Shown: positions 1 through 12,666, counted from the stretch's first letter. The stretch: 64,000 bases of DNA from Puccinia triticina (GCF_026914185.1 NC_070560.1:4579501-4643500), one strand, 5' to 3'. The notes: generated from the sequence alone by a model not told the origin. Made by a program: numbers and translations.

Positions 1-1
1 T

Positions 2-3000
2 GTGCCGAGCGCACCAAGATCACCAATGCCTCCTCGCGGGAGGACCTCTTCGCTGCTTCCCGTGCCTACCAGAAGTAGCACATCCTTGAGCTCATCCCTT
101 AGGGGATCCTCAGCTGCTCAAAGTCCCAGTGCGGCTAAGACCAGAAGCCCCGCCAGTGCTCACAAACCGCACTCGCCTTCCGTCCAATACCCGGCGGGCA
201 GCATCAGGACCCCAACCAGACTTCCCAGCCGCCAGCCTTCCTTCTCTGCCAACCAAAGTCCACTTAAAGCTACCTCGGCATCTCCCATCTCACTTCCCAC
301 CTCATCGCCTAGTTCATTCTCCAGAGTAACTGCATCGCCATCATCCGTTAGCAAATTGGCCACCGGGGCTTCGGCAGGGCTGAAGAAACCAGCTGATAAG
401 GCGAACGATGAACAAAGCGACCATTTCAGAAATCTCTCCAAGAGCTTCAACCATACCCTCCGCAGAATACCCCGGATCTCAACTGTTAGCATCACCGTTG
501 ACAGAGCCTATCCGCTTCCCACGTCACTCACCACGCCAATCAAGCCTGGGTCGCGACACCCAACAACGTCAAGTGCCCTGCCACTCTCACTGGCATTTCG
601 CCAGCCTCCCCCTCTTCAGCCAAGTCCAATAGCCTTGCAGCAGACCCGTAAGACCAAAAGCTACCAAGAATTGAAAAAAGTCTCATCGGCAGCTGTTCTA
701 AGCGCCAGCAAACGACAAAGCCCCCATCCAAGCAAAATCAACGCTTCCCCCGAAAGCCTTCAATCCAAAAGCACCCTGACGGATGATGGCGCAAGCGTTC
801 GGACTAAGCTTGAATACTCTCATAATCCATCCATTTCCTCTATTGCCGGCCCGATGTCGGAAGCGTCTTCACCTGATCTGAGCTCGGATCGTGATAGCCG
901 TCCTGCCGATCTTTTCATCCCCCCACAAGCAGTGCCGTCCACTGTGGCTAGCTCAGAGCATCCAGAGCCGCAAGAGTTCCAATCGAGAGCCTATACCTTA
1001 GAGAGGCTACAGTCGCTGGTCGGATTGGATGAGTTTCAGAGCCTGGTCGACTCCGACGCGCTGTACCGGCTGATCAGCCAGCCTGCACTCTACGAAACCC
1101 AGCTGGAGATCCAGGAGCGTGCCTTCCAGGTGTATGTACCCCGGAACACGACGGTTGCCACCGACGGCCAAAAGTCACACGGCTTTGCGCACACCCAGCT
1201 CGGCTTCGACATCCCGACCACAGGATTCACAGCGACTGTTCCTCATGCCACCCTCGACGCCGCCCCGCACCACACCCCGGCATCCACCGAACCTTTGCCT
1301 TTTGAAACCGCCCCCTTTGCACCCACCGAAGTCTCATCGGCGGGGCCTAGTGCGGGCCCGAGGAAATCCAGCCATGTCGGCAACATCCTTCTGGAGAAGT
1401 TGGGGTGGAAATCGAAATCCTCTCATGCTCAAAGCAGCAAGCACGGTACATCCAAAAGCATAAGCAAGGCCTTGAGGCCATCGTCGTTTATCCTGGTTCC
1501 CGGCTCCCAAAAGGCGAAACTGTCGGGTCAATATGCTGCGTCTGGAAAGACATCCATGTCTGAAGCACACAGATTCTCCCAAATCCTGGGCGCCAGATTG
1601 GAGACAATGAACTGCTCGACTTGTGTGGTCTTGATGGGCGAACGATTTCAGGTTTTGCCTATCCTTCCCTTCACCGTGATTGAAGAAATTTATCGCAGAG
1701 GTAAGCTCCATCGTCTCCCTCAGGCATCTATGTTACAGCAGCATAGAAACCCCAAGCTAACCACGCCTTCTATGTCTCACTCAGGAATGCGAATCCCAGG
1801 TATCTTGCGCATCTCAGGCGACCTTGACCGAATCGATGAATTAGTGAAGAAGTTTGAATTTTGTCCCAAGAATGGGGTGGACGTTTCCACGGAAGACATC
1901 CACACGCTCTGCGGGCTCCTCAAACACTACCTGCGCACGCTATCGGAGCCTCTTTTCCACCCGATTTTGAGCCACATGTTTTGGAAGCTGTGTGTTGAGC
2001 CGAGCCAGACCAGACAGGCCGACCCGACGGAGGACGAGCATTCGCAGCAGCTGCATGTTGCCCGCTACCTCCTCCAGCTCCTTCCCAGTCGGGCGCTGAG
2101 TCTGTTGACCTATGTCATCCGATTCCTGGCACAGATCCCCACCTTCGCCGAGAACCGGGTCCAACACGACTCGCTTGCGGTCATGCTTGGTCCCGCCATC
2201 TTCGTCCCGCGCGACATCGGCTTGCCCGGCCTCGGCCTGCATCCCCGGGGACACAACAAGCAAGCTTCCTCGACGATTGCCCCATCGGTCCCTTGGCCCT
2301 CTCCATCGTACACAGCCAGTTTCATCGAAGAGGTCGACAAAAGCGCCCTGAGCCAACGGGCGGCTGACAGCACCTTGTGGTTGATGAATCACTCGAAGTC
2401 CATCTTCGGCGTCGCGACCGATGCTGATCGCAGGAGAACTGGAGTGCCGTCCGACTTCAATCTTGAAACAACGCCTCGAGAGTCCGTCTCATCATCGCTA
2501 CAGGACCATCAAGAAGCCACGTCCCCCCCACCCCTCTCCAGCCAGCTAACCGGCACCACCCATTCAGAGCAACTGGTCCAATCACCTCCACAATCTCCAG
2601 GGACCTCAATCCTAACTTATTCTTCCGGCTTGACGGTCTCGCAGCCATCAACGATCCATGAAGAGTCGCCCCAGGTCTCGCCCTCGAGCTCGCTTCATTC
2701 CCAGAAGCTTCTGCTGAGTGAAATGAACCAGCTCTCCGAGTTTGGATACGGAAGCATCGAAGCCAAAGACTTCGAAATTGATCCTGCCGAGATCTCCGAC
2801 AGGACTCCCCGACCCGGGATGAAATTAGATTTCCCGGCTCGGCTAGGCGATCAATCTGAGGCGCAATGCATCGACACGGTAGAACAATACAGAGGGAAAG
2901 TAGCCAACCGACTCAGCCATTCAATGGGTGCTGTTATTGGTAAGCAGAATTTCAATTAATTTTCATACGAGCTAAGTTTAACAACAAGACGATTTGGTCA

Positions 3001-3930
3001 CAGCATGTCAAGTATTGAACTGACTCTTTGTTTGCTTTCTCATTTCTTTCTAAAGGCGCCTTCTCCAAACAAACCACCGAAGAAGTCGAGAAGAGAGACC
3101 GAAGAAATTCGGAAAAAGTGATTGGCTTGCTGACGCATTACATTGAAGGAAGAGAGGAAAAGATTGTCAAGCAAGAGTCCTTGATCGAAAGTCTAGTTGA
3201 GGAGATCGGCAGACTGCACACGGTCGAGGAACGAGACGCGCTGATGCGGGAAAAGCTGCTTAAGCAGACCCACATCGGGCTTCCTGTCGGCGACGAAGTC
3301 AAATCGCGCGGTTTACTCGACCAAGAGGACTTCGAACTAGACTCGACCTTGACTGCCCAAACATCGCACACCGTCCCAGATAAACAAAACGAGTACATCG
3401 ACTACCACGAACAAATGTTTAACTTCTTGGCTCTCAGTCCGAATGAGAGCACTGTCGAACTACCCGAAGTCTCTTCCTCGGGACCAGAGAAGGCAGTGCC
3501 AGAAGCGCAACCAGAACCCACTCCAACAGGCTTGGATTTCCCGACCTCAGACCGTTTGCCGCATGCACATCGTCTGAGCAAGAGTCGTCTCTTCGACGTG
3601 ACTGAAGAGCGTGGCGAAGAAGAGGCGGTGGAGGAGCTGCGTCTGGGCACCTCGCCCTCGAGCAAATACTCGGCCGACTCGCCGAAGCGGATCCGCCGCA
3701 CCAGCAAGCTGGTCGGGCCCCCGCACTCGTGGCGCAAGCTCGCCGAGCCAACCGAGGTCCTCGCCGGCAAGCCCCACGACGACCTCATCAACTTCGACGA
3801 CTACGACTCCGACCACTCCAATACCGCCTCCCTCCACTCCGAAATCTCCAGACTCAAGTCGATCAACTCCAACCTCATTCGTAAACTAAAATCCATCGAA
3901 TCTATCCTTGCTGACGTGTCCTTCACTTAG
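2..3930 (+). CDS. RhoGAP-domain protein, 5' end cut by window
   Basis: GTPase-activating protein for Rho-type small GTPases, expected to act in polarity and actin control in the cytoplasm. Proposed join 2..1700, 1785..2939, 3056..3930. The reading frame is already open at the left edge, so the true start is outside. The first ~500 residues are Ser/Pro-rich and likely disordered. The RhoGAP domain lies at about nt 1560-2260: the catalytic arginine finger is in ILRISGD (Arg codon 1808-1810), followed by LKHYLRTLSEPLF and the motif SLAVMLGPAIF. The 84-nt intron (GTAAGC...CTCAG, branch-like GCTAAC) is a multiple of three and free of stops, so an unspliced reading also stays open. The last exon encodes a charged coiled coil (about nt 3090-3270) and a short C-terminal helix, ending at TAG 3928. 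Domain assignment is firm; the GTPase partner is unknown. Confidence 0.88.
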
Positions 3931-5171
3931 TCCCTCCGTCAGTCGTCCACTCCTCCTCTCCCTCCTATCGTTCTCCATCCTAACACTTTTGCCCTCATTT
4001 TTTTGCGTGCCCCTTAGACGATGGGTCGTTGTACTTCCCTTCTGTTTCTCCAAGCCCATGCTTGTAACTCGACGCGTTTCGACTATTTGGGTCATTCTTC
4101 ATTCCCTTCCTGACTCACTCTGTTGCAATATCGCATTCATCATCCACCTTTCATGCCCCAACTAATATTATATCCCCTTTCTGTTGTATATAAATATCAT
4201 CCCCAATTCCCCGTATCTTCTATTTATTTGTTTGTTTGCTTATGAGCCTGGCTTATTATCAATCTACAACGATGTATATATATTTATATATCTATAGATA
4301 GATTCGAAGTAGCTCGTAGCTCGCCGTCCGTTTTTTATCATTCCTTCACGACATTCCGAAAACCTTACCGCCACATACATGCTATACCCCATCCTCGTTG
4401 TCATTGCTGCTCTGTATCAGTCACGTCCTGTTATGTTGCTACGTGCATTTCCGAAACCAGATTATTTATTCTCCATGCAAGCTAACCATTCGATCCCTCG
4501 AGTCTTCAGCACTCTCGACGGAAGATTTGTCTACCAAAACTTCTGTTTTTCATTGCGTGCTATCGCGATGAGCGTTGATGAGCGAGCAACAAGCTGCGAG
4601 ATTGTTTGGCCACTCCGGCGAACTGGCGAGTTCTAGTGTCAATTCCATCCTGGACGCCTCTGTTATCTAATTGCCCAGAGCAGGTTATCAAGTAGATGGA
4701 CAAATTGATGATGAGTATTAGTATGGTATCTGTTTCTCTTCTCCCGTCAGGCTCTGTTGAGTTGCACTCAAAATGTGTATCACCAACTTTGTCTTAGTCT
4801 TATGGAAGTGTCAAGAGACCTTCAATTGTTGCTATGGAGAGAAACATTATGGCTAGATGGATGCTATAAATTATAATGAACTACTGATCAGCCTTTCCTT
4901 CTGGACCAACAATTCAGAAGTTAGTGGGCCACATAAATAATAATCACCATGCCTAAACTGTTATAATTGGGTGCAAATTTAATATAGTACTTGAGCTTGG
5001 AGGAAGTGCTGTGAGCCATAGCAGGGATGATGACAATTGGCAACCACCGGTGGATACCTGTTACCCTTTGTGTCATGTGATGATAGGGTTGAGTTCTCTT
5101 TATTGTAAAACTTAATAAGAAGCCAGTAGTCAAACCAAACCAATCATGAGTTAAATAGAATAAAGAACCAT
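3931..5171. other. 3' flank and intergenic DNA, no gene seen
   Basis: The first ~450 bases are pyrimidine-rich with TATATA-type AT stretches near 4270-4310, fitting the 3' UTR and polyadenylation region of the RhoGAP gene. Open frames here are short and show no family resemblance. I see no RNA gene. Confidence 0.5.
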
Positions 5172-5174
5172 TAA

Positions 5175-5383
5175 GGGCCAATACCATGGGCCTCAATTTT
5201 GAGAAATTTCAACTTTTTTTGCCCTGTACACAAAAATGGAAAACTAGCGGAGGGTTCAAATGTTGAAATTCTTCACATTTGGGCTCAAGCCTACATTTTG
5301 GCCAGGCTCAGTTTTTGTCCCAAGAAATTTTGAGGCAAATAAATTTGGAAAATTTCAATTTTCATGCCCTATGGTACAGGCCC
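5175..5383. mobile_element. Tourist-like MITE (PIF/Harbinger type)
   Basis: A 209-bp non-autonomous element. Its imperfect terminal inverted repeats begin GGGCC and pair as GGGCCAATACCATGGGC with the complement of GCCCTATGGTACAGGCCC. It is flanked on both sides by the trinucleotide TAA (5172-5174 and 5384-5386), the target duplication expected for PIF/Harbinger elements. The interior is AT-rich with repeated AAATTTCAA-type motifs and no coding capacity. Confidence 0.72.
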
Positions 5384-5728
5384 TAAGTAAGAGACACAAT
5401 GATCTAGAAACCAAGATACCAACAGTGAGATGTTAAACACTGCAAAAATAACTTGGTCAACTGCTTGCAGTTGACATGCAGGATACTCAAGCCAAGCTGC
5501 CATTGTAACTCCACATGAATGCAGAAGTGCCTTTGTTGGCACAGTCACAAGGTGCACAGTGACTGTGCATTGAAGGTTGGGTTGAGTCAAACCTTGAGCA
5601 AGGCTGGTGTAACACCACAAGCTTCCTCAGAGTTGCCCCATGTCAACTGCTCACATTTGACACAGTTTTTTTTGCAGTGAAACCTGTCTTCTTTTGGACT
5701 GAACACAAGAACAAGAAACAAGCAATTA

Positions 5729-5905
5729 TGGTGTTCAAAGTTGGTTTGCATAATTTTATGCATGCATAAATCATAAAATCATAAAATCTTTTTTGCAGGG
5801 GATATGACTGTCTGATTATGTAATACAAAATTTCCTCACCAAAATATTTTTATGATTTTATGATTTATGCATGCATAAAATTATGCAAACCAACTTTGAA
5901 CACCA
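5729..5905. mobile_element. Fold-back MITE flanked by TA
   Basis: A 177-bp element made of two nearly perfect ~58-bp inverted arms, starting TGGTGTTCAAAGTTGG and ending CCAACTTTGAACACCA, around a ~60-bp loop. TA dinucleotides sit on both sides (5727-5728 and 5906-5907), as in Tc1/mariner-derived MITEs. Related AT-rich pieces recur near 42140-42155 (GAACACCATAAG) and 55390-55430. There is no coding content. Confidence 0.68.
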
Positions 5906-6684
5906 TAAATGAAAGAGAACTGGTTGAGGATAACAAAAGCACAAAATATTAAGTGTTCAAGCTCTGAAGACAATGAAGTTAAATGCCATAACAGCTGTTA
6001 TTAAATGGAGTTTCATATATCTATGTGTGCATATAAAACTGACTCACTTCCATATATATTTACATTTTTTGAAATCTAGTGGGTCCAAGTAGTAATCAAA
6101 AAAAGTCCTCTCACCACCTATCAGCAGGTCAAAATTAGCAAGTCCAGTTCTTGAAATGCCACATCATATTTGCATCTACATCTGATCAGAGCAACAGAAA
6201 CCCTAACATGTGTTGAGAAGGGATGTGATGTATTGTAGCATTGTAATTGTGGGGAATTCTTGAGGTTGAGTCTCATTAGTATCCTGTACTGCCTCTGACT
6301 CATTCTGATATACACATGTTTTTTCCATTCAATAATTTCCAAACACTTTGGCGAAGTGACAGGGTACATCTGCTTTCAAGCTGCACTTCACTAAAACCAC
6401 ATTGTACATCACACACATGTCATTTTTTGTTTTTCTGAACAATGCTTCAAGTTGGAGAGTAACGAAACCGTCATGAGCACAAAAATGTGCTCTCATTCTC
6501 ATTCACTTCATGGGCAGCTGTATCACTCCCATAGCGCAATTCGGACATGGGATCCGATTGGGGCGAGTGCCCACTGCTTAATAATTACAGACACTCATAC
6601 TGCCTCAGCAATGCTCACCCTGGATTCATTTTCCAGGAGCTCAGATGGTCTCCTTGTCAATTGGAATAACTTTATCAAGTACAG
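5906..6684. other. Intergenic DNA upstream of the cap methyltransferase
   Basis: AT-rich sequence with no convincing coding region on either strand. The last ~250 bases before the ATG at 6685 would hold the promoter and 5' UTR of the plus-strand cap methyltransferase. No distinct core promoter motif is recognisable. Confidence 0.4.
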
Positions 6685-8854
6685 ATGACTGACAACCAGT
6701 CTGTGACATCGAGCCTCTTCCGATGTGTCTCGCGTGGGGCAGGCTGTGACATCCTGCAGCTGGCCATCGTTCACCAGGCTAAAGGCAGACTGAAGAAATA
6801 CTTCCGAGTGTACAATATCTGGAGCATGGACAGAATCGCCTATCATCCAATACGAGTATCTCCCCACGCCTCACTGTTTTTACCCCTGTCGCAGCAGGAA
6901 CTAAAGGTTTACCAGACAGAATGTCTCAACACGCTCAGGGTATTCGCATCTTCTGACGGCAAGCCTGGACAGAGCGACCAGCAGCCCGACTCTCATATAA
7001 ATAATACCGATGACACGCTCCTCGCTGGTCATCTCCCTAGCCATGTCGAGCCCGATGTTGGATCCCCAGTAGGCTACACAACCCCGTCGCCACTCTCAAT
7101 CCCACTTTCATCCTGCCCTGCTCCACATCACGCCGACGACTCACAGCCTTCTCAGCGTCCCGTAACAAATAAGCGGTCTTACCAAAGCATCGGTGCCGAG
7201 AACGACGATTCTACCGACGCTCCGCCGAACATGCCTCACTTTCCCAAGCGCACCCGTCATCTAGCTCATCCTGATTCGCAGAGCTCGATCAGTGACACAG
7301 TGGCCCAACATTGTGCGAGCTCTCATACGTGTATCATGGCAAATAAAGAGCTAAAATTTCAGACTGATCATTGCCTTTTTGTTGTGATTCCAATTGGAAA
7401 ATAATAGACAACATGAGGCCTAACTTGACGAAAGGAGCACGCACGGAATCGCCGATATTTGGCTTGAGGAAATTCAACAACTGGGTGAAGTCAGTGACGA
7501 TCGGCAAATTCGCCTCGATCGAGTCGCCCTTCATGAGCCCTCTGTTATCCCGCAATACACATCGTCAACAACAGCATCACTCCAATTCTCATTCGAAATA
7601 TAGCGGAACTAAAATACTTGAATTAGGGTGTGGAAAAGGAGGCGATTTGGCTAAGTGGCAAAACGCTGGTGTTAGGGAACTCTACGGATTTGGTTGAGCT
7701 TGATTCCATAATCACTTTGAGATACATTCCCATTTTTATTCATTCATATCTTTCTCTTCAAAAAAAAACAACAGATATTGCTGCGGTCTCAATTGAACAG
7801 GCTCAATCGAGATATCAAGAAAATTGCAGTCAAAGATTTTACGCCAAGTTTGTAGCTTTAGACTGTTTTTCGGTGAGTTTGTGCCCATTCTCCTTCTTTC
7901 CCTGTTCATTCCACGTCCTTTGTCACAACGACGGATCGCAGGAAAGTAAAGCGTACAAATCAATTTGTTTTTCCCTATGATCGGCTCTTTTTTAACGTTT
8001 GTTGGAGTTGGGTGTGATCTAGCTGCCAATTGATTCAGTTTTGAGTCCAGAAGAGCTTAGGGAGCCATTCCACGCGGTCTCCTTACAATTCTGCATGCAT
8101 TATGCGTTCGAAAGCGAAGCCAAGGCTCGGACCATGATGGAAAATGTCTCCAAGTACTTGGTTTCTGGTGGGGTCATGATCGGCACGATCCCTGACCCCG
8201 ATCTGCTAATGTGAGAATTTCTTTTAGACTTGACCTTATCTCCGCTCCGATTTTAATGCTTTGTTTTTCATCTTATCAGACAAAGGTGGGAAAGATGTTC
8301 ACGCGAATCAAATGCGGAGAAGCCTAGCTTTGGCAACTCGGTCTACGAGATTAGGTTTCCCTATCCACTCACTCCTCAACGGCGCGAGCTTGATCAAGTC
8401 TACGGAAACAGATATTCGTTTTACTTAGAAGACGCAGTAGAAGATGTCCCTGAATATCTGGTTCTCTGGGAACCCTTTGTTCGGTGAGACTTTCCTTTCT
8501 CATCGCCCGCCTGTCGTACCAGCTTCTTGCATGTTTCCCAGGTACTCACGTCTTATCTCTGTCTTTTTCGACCCAGGTTGGCCCAAGAATTCGGTCTCAA
8601 ATTAGTTTACAAGAAGGGGTTTCATGAGCTTTTTCAGACCGAGAAAGCTAATCCTAGCTATAAGAGTCTGCTGTTTAAAATGAAGGTGATCAATTCGGAG
8701 GGTAATCTGATGATTTCCAGTGATCAATGGGATGCCACTGGTTCGTCTTCCCCCCTTTTCTTCTCCTATACACATCTTCTGCTTACTTTGCTTCTCTCCG
8801 TCGCCTTGGATCTATCTAGGCATCTATTCAGCTTTCGCTTTTATCAAGATGTGA
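6685..8854 (+). CDS. ABD1: mRNA cap guanine-N7 methyltransferase
   Basis: Transfers a methyl group from S-adenosylmethionine to N7 of the mRNA cap guanosine, in the nucleus, co-transcriptionally. Proposed join 6685..7312, 7408..7692, 7775..7872, 8023..8210, 8280..8483, 8577..8740, 8820..8854; the sum is 1602 nt, exactly 534 codons (533 residues plus stop), and every junction is GT-AG. Residues 1-205 are a variable, low-complexity leader. The family block VAQHYN is rebuilt across the first junction, then SPIFGLRKFNNW (about 224-235) and the SAM-binding motif LELGCGKGGD (about 280-289). Later come VSIEQAQSRYQ, FCMHYAFES, VYKKGFHELF and the C-terminal IYSAFAFIKM, which matches the family end. 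A His/Gln-rich run precedes the SAM motif. The ATG at 6685 is the first in frame; a later start such as the Met codon at 6829 cannot be excluded. Confidence 0.93.
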
Positions 8855-9956
8855 ACACTTGCATATCCATTCATCGGAGTTTTCAATTGTCATGTAAAAT
8901 AGGAGGGCTTTTTGTGCTACATACAATGTTGAAACTGCTTCGCTGCCAAAAGCGCAGTGCAGCCGTTTTTGAATGCGCTGTGATTCTCCTCAGCGTAGAG
9001 GAGACCTAACTTATCTAAGTGCGACCGGAGGCACTTATGCGGTATCGGTGATTTAGGACTGACAGCGGCGCAAGGGTCCCCTTCCCTCCTCTTCCGGTTG
9101 AAAAGGCTGTGTAACCTGGGCGACCAGAAGGGGCCCTTCGGGTTGCAAGATGCCCTCTAATTTGCTTGATTGTGTGTGAAAAATTTACTTGTGCCATTCC
9201 AAACACTATAGATGTTGCCCTACTGCACTTCACACATTGTAGCAGAGGGCAACGGCACAAAAGTTTTGATGGGCATCTGGTCTATCTCCACCTAAAGACT
9301 TGCTCTTGATGATTGGGGTTTTGTTATCTGTATATTTCTGGAAAATAGTACACTTGACTGCAGTTGAACAAAGTGAAGAAACAGAAACGAGTAAGCTAAA
9401 CGACTCGGGGAGGAACTCCCGAGGGAAAAAAGACACTTCCATGTATGTGACAGAGAAAGAGAAAAAGATATCATCGAGGGGATCTACTTTTTCAGGCAAA
9501 CAACTCAGACAATAAGGGAGGAAGGAAAGAGCGGTTAGGAAATAGCATGGACGATATTATCACAGCAATACCCAGTTTAAAATGTTAGTTGATTGATTCG
9601 GATAATAGTTATCTGGTCCGTGTATTTATTTGGTTTAATCTGTGCCTCCATAGTGACAGCATGATGTAGTACTTGCCAGATACGTATCATGCGCATAGGA
9701 ATGTGCCACGATTGTTTGTATTTACATGTTTTGAGTTTTGCGTTTTTCTTTTTCTGTTGCAACGAGGTGGAGGAAGTAGATACCGCGGGATCATGAGCAA
9801 GGAGGAAACCATCCAAGAAAATAGGAACCGAATGGGTCACTATACCACTGTCAATGTGACGAGAAGAAAGAAAAGAAGCGAAGTTAATTTCACCATGGAA
9901 AAGAGTTTCTTCAAAGAGATCAGTAGTCAACCAAAAAAGTCAGAGGAAATATCGAA
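8855..9956. other. Intergenic region between convergent ABD1 and NCS-1
   Basis: The two genes face each other tail to tail, so this stretch should hold both 3' UTRs. A GC-richer patch at about 9015-9150 differs from the AT-rich surroundings, but I could not assign it. The open frames at 9300-9515 and 9673-9960 look like chance antisense or UTR frames. Confidence 0.4.
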
Positions 9957-11184
9957 CTAACAGCCATCATATAACGACAAAGCCTGAACGATGGTTGGAT
10001 CCTGTTTGCTACCTTCTTTGAATTCATCAAATCTATCGATGGAAGATAAAATTGTTCAAGGTGAGACTACCAAGTTTGACAGGGAATGAGAAAATCGAAT
10101 CAAAACGCACGTTAACTTATGGTCTTTATTGTGGTCCATCATCCGAAAGATCTTATCTACTCTTTTCTCTGGAGTGTCCTCGTCGGGTGGTAGTTTGACC
10201 ATCTGCCCGGTCATCTAAAATAAGATACAAAAAGATCAATTCACTTGCTGATGCTGTCTTCAAGCAGAGTCTATGGTGTCTTATGGGAAACATTTGATGA
10301 ATGCTGACTTTGTAAATTGATCGCACAATCTGTAACATCTCCTCGTAAGTGATAAAACCGTCCCCGTCAATATCATATAGTTGAAACGCCCCTGTAGGAA
10401 GTGGCGACAAGCGATCTTTATTAGTCTTCCCGCTACTTTCTTCGTTTATCTAAGTATCCGTTCATTTTGATTTGTGTCAACCTGGGGCTTGCATTTTAAC
10501 TTTTCGTCCAACTGCCCCCGAGAAGTTACAGAAAGAGCGCAAATGAATTCCTTGAAATCAATCGTTCCGTTCTTGTTCTCATCAAACCTAAAGCAATGTG
10601 GCAGCATGAAGTTTATACAACATTAGCGACTGATGATGAAAATACCTGCTATTTGAAAACATGAGATGCAGAAATGCGGGTTTCCCAGAGTTAAAACATT
10701 CAGGACAAAAGTACTCACACATTGAATACAAAATCAGCAAATTGTCCGGGATCGCCAAATGGGAAAAACTGCTTATAGATTCTAGCAAATTCTTGTTTAT
10801 CCAGTACTCCACTTGGACAGTCTTTCAAAAAACCTTTGTACCTATTTCAATTGGTACAGACAGAAATTGTTCTTCAGCCAGCTTTGTTCCTTATTTATTC
10901 TATCGTGAAAAGTCTTCAAGATTGGGAGGTGAAATATCAAGACAGAAGCTGAAAATTGAATAAGCCGATTCTCACCATTGTTGTAGTTCCTTTTTGTCAA
11001 CTGATGTTGAGAAGTCGTCAGTTTTTTTTTGGACCCAGAGCGATGCAACAGGTGCGTGTTCATGTTTCAGTGTTCGTACTTGTCATAGAAATGGTGACGA
11101 AAGTTGAGAAGATTACCGACAATAAGTTGATTTTTGAAGCTCAGTGAGTTGGTCGGGTGACAGCTTGCTCTGTGATTTTCCCAT
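9957..11184 (-). CDS. NCS1: Frequenin / neuronal calcium sensor-1 homologue
   Basis: Small N-myristoylated EF-hand calcium sensor; in yeast this protein (Frq1) activates phosphatidylinositol 4-kinase at Golgi and plasma membranes. Proposed complement(join(9957..10032, 10111..10214, 10309..10391, 10493..10587, 10719..10841, 10976..11000, 11121..11184)); 570 nt, 189 residues, matching the ~190 typical of the family. The N-terminus [13 protein letters not shown] gives the Gly2 myristoylation signal. [16 protein letters not shown] is the family's degenerate first EF-hand, [14 protein letters not shown] is EF2, [14 protein letters not shown] is EF3 and [14 protein letters not shown] is EF4. The protein ends SLYDGC. 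One intron (10392-10492) must use a GC donor (T|GCAAGC) with an AG acceptor to keep KLKWAFQLYD in frame. EF4 has His where loop position 6 is usually Gly. Confidence 0.93.
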
Positions 11185-12058
11185 CGTAGTTTATGGCCCG
11201 CTGTTCGTTCGTTCTTATGGCCCGCTGTTCACGGCCCGCTGTTCGTTCGTTCTTCGTTCGCATTTCACTACAACCCTTAGCCAGGGCTCAGTATCCCGGG
11301 CGGGATATCCGGTAGATAATCCGGGATATCTGGCAGGGAAACGCGGATCACACCGGATATCCGAGACCCGAGGATCCAAAACCTGCAGATATGGGCGGAT
11401 ATTCAGCCGCCGAGGTAACTTCAGCGACAAGGAGGTTTCCTTCTGGTCGCCGAGGTAAATTCAGCAACAAGGAGGTTGTATTCTGGGCACCAAGGTAACC
11501 TCTGCAGCCCGGAGGCTAACTGCTGGTTGCGCGCTGAGGTTATTTAACCTCTGCAACCAGGATGATTTCCTCTTGGTCGCCGAGGCTTCATAACTATCAT
11601 GACCAGGATAATCTCCTCTTGGTCGCCGAGGTTTTTTAACCTCTGCGACCGGGAAGATTTTTTCCTTCTGGCCGCTGAGATAAAGCCCCGCGACCGGAAG
11701 GAATCCCTCCCGGTTGGTGAGGTTGTGTTTATTTGGCGACCAGGTGAGTTTTTCTGGCTGCCAAGGCTGTAAAACCTTGGCGCAACCGGAAGGGATCAAG
11801 CCTTCCGGTCAAAGAGGTGGGCGGGTGCGGGCGGGTGTGGATTGAATTACCCGGGTACCCGCCGGCGTTTTCCCGGAATCTAAGGCATCCGCACTCGCTG
11901 GCGGGACCCGCCAGCGGATAGCGGGTACCTGCAACGGTTTCGCCGGGACCATCTCTAAGTTTTACCCTTAGTACATCTTAATTTTATGGGGAGTTCTGAT
12001 CAATCTGAATGTGACCATAGATGAGCCTGTAGCAAAGCTGAACACAAAAGTGCTAAAC
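11185..12058. repeat. GTACCC-rich DNA with palindromic tandem repeat
   Basis: At 11190-11265 short direct repeats of GGCCCGCTGTTCGTTCG occur. From about 11285 to 11960 lies a degenerate array of roughly 60-bp units rich in GGTCGCCGAGG and AACCTCTGCGACC, largely self-complementary. It is bordered by GGGATATCC and GGGTACC motifs and closes with GCCGGGACCATCTCTAAG, which resembles the right terminus of the hAT-type element at 12067-12658. It is probably a decayed member of the same family. I could not fix its left end or a target duplication. Confidence 0.45.
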
Positions 12059-12066
12059 TTACATGG

Positions 12067-12658
12067 TAAAGATGGCAATCAGGACCCGGGTACCCGTACT
12101 GCCAACCTTTTTTTGCCATATCAGATACCCGTACCTGTACTCGTACCTGTCAGGCGGGTGCCAGCAGTACTTGGGCGGTGTACCCGCGTGTATACCGCTG
12201 GGACCCGCCCCAAAAATCACTTAACTGGCAATGCTGCACACTCCACACCGCCAGCCGGCAAGGCTGCACGTGCTGAATTGCCACTTGGCAAGGCCGCTCC
12301 ATATGAAGTAAACCTGCACTGCCAGCATAATTGGCTGGGTTGAGGTTATCCCAGTTAAACTGGGATGCACTCAACCAATTTAAACTTGGGTGATCTCAAC
12401 TGATGAAATATAAATCCAAGGTCCTTGAATTGGTTGAGATCAACCAAGTTTAAATTGTTCAGTGCATCCCAGTTAAACTGGGATGACTTTAACCCAGCCA
12501 AATATGCTGGCACCCCCTGTGGGGGTAGGTGGGGGGGGTGGGTGTGGGGTACCCAGGCACATACCCGCTGGCACCAGAAAATCAGGGACCCATACCTATA
12601 CCTGGACACGCCAGGCGGTCCCAAATGGGTGTGAGCGGGTACCTGTTTGCCATCTCTA
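12067..12658. mobile_element. Non-autonomous hAT-type element
   Basis: A 592-bp element starting TAAAGATGGCAA and ending TTGCCATCTCTA, flanked by a perfect 8-bp duplication TTACATGG (12059-12066 and 12659-12666), the target-site length of hAT elements. The interior is rich in GGTACCCG and includes an inverted pair around 12340-12490 (CCCAGTTAAACTGGG palindromes). It has no coding capacity. Confidence 0.82.
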
Positions 12659-12666
12659 TTACATGG

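Noticed and set aside
2112..2392. Three short frames on both strands over the RhoGAP domain
   Set aside because: Shadows of the RhoGAP coding frame, which carries the conserved motifs.
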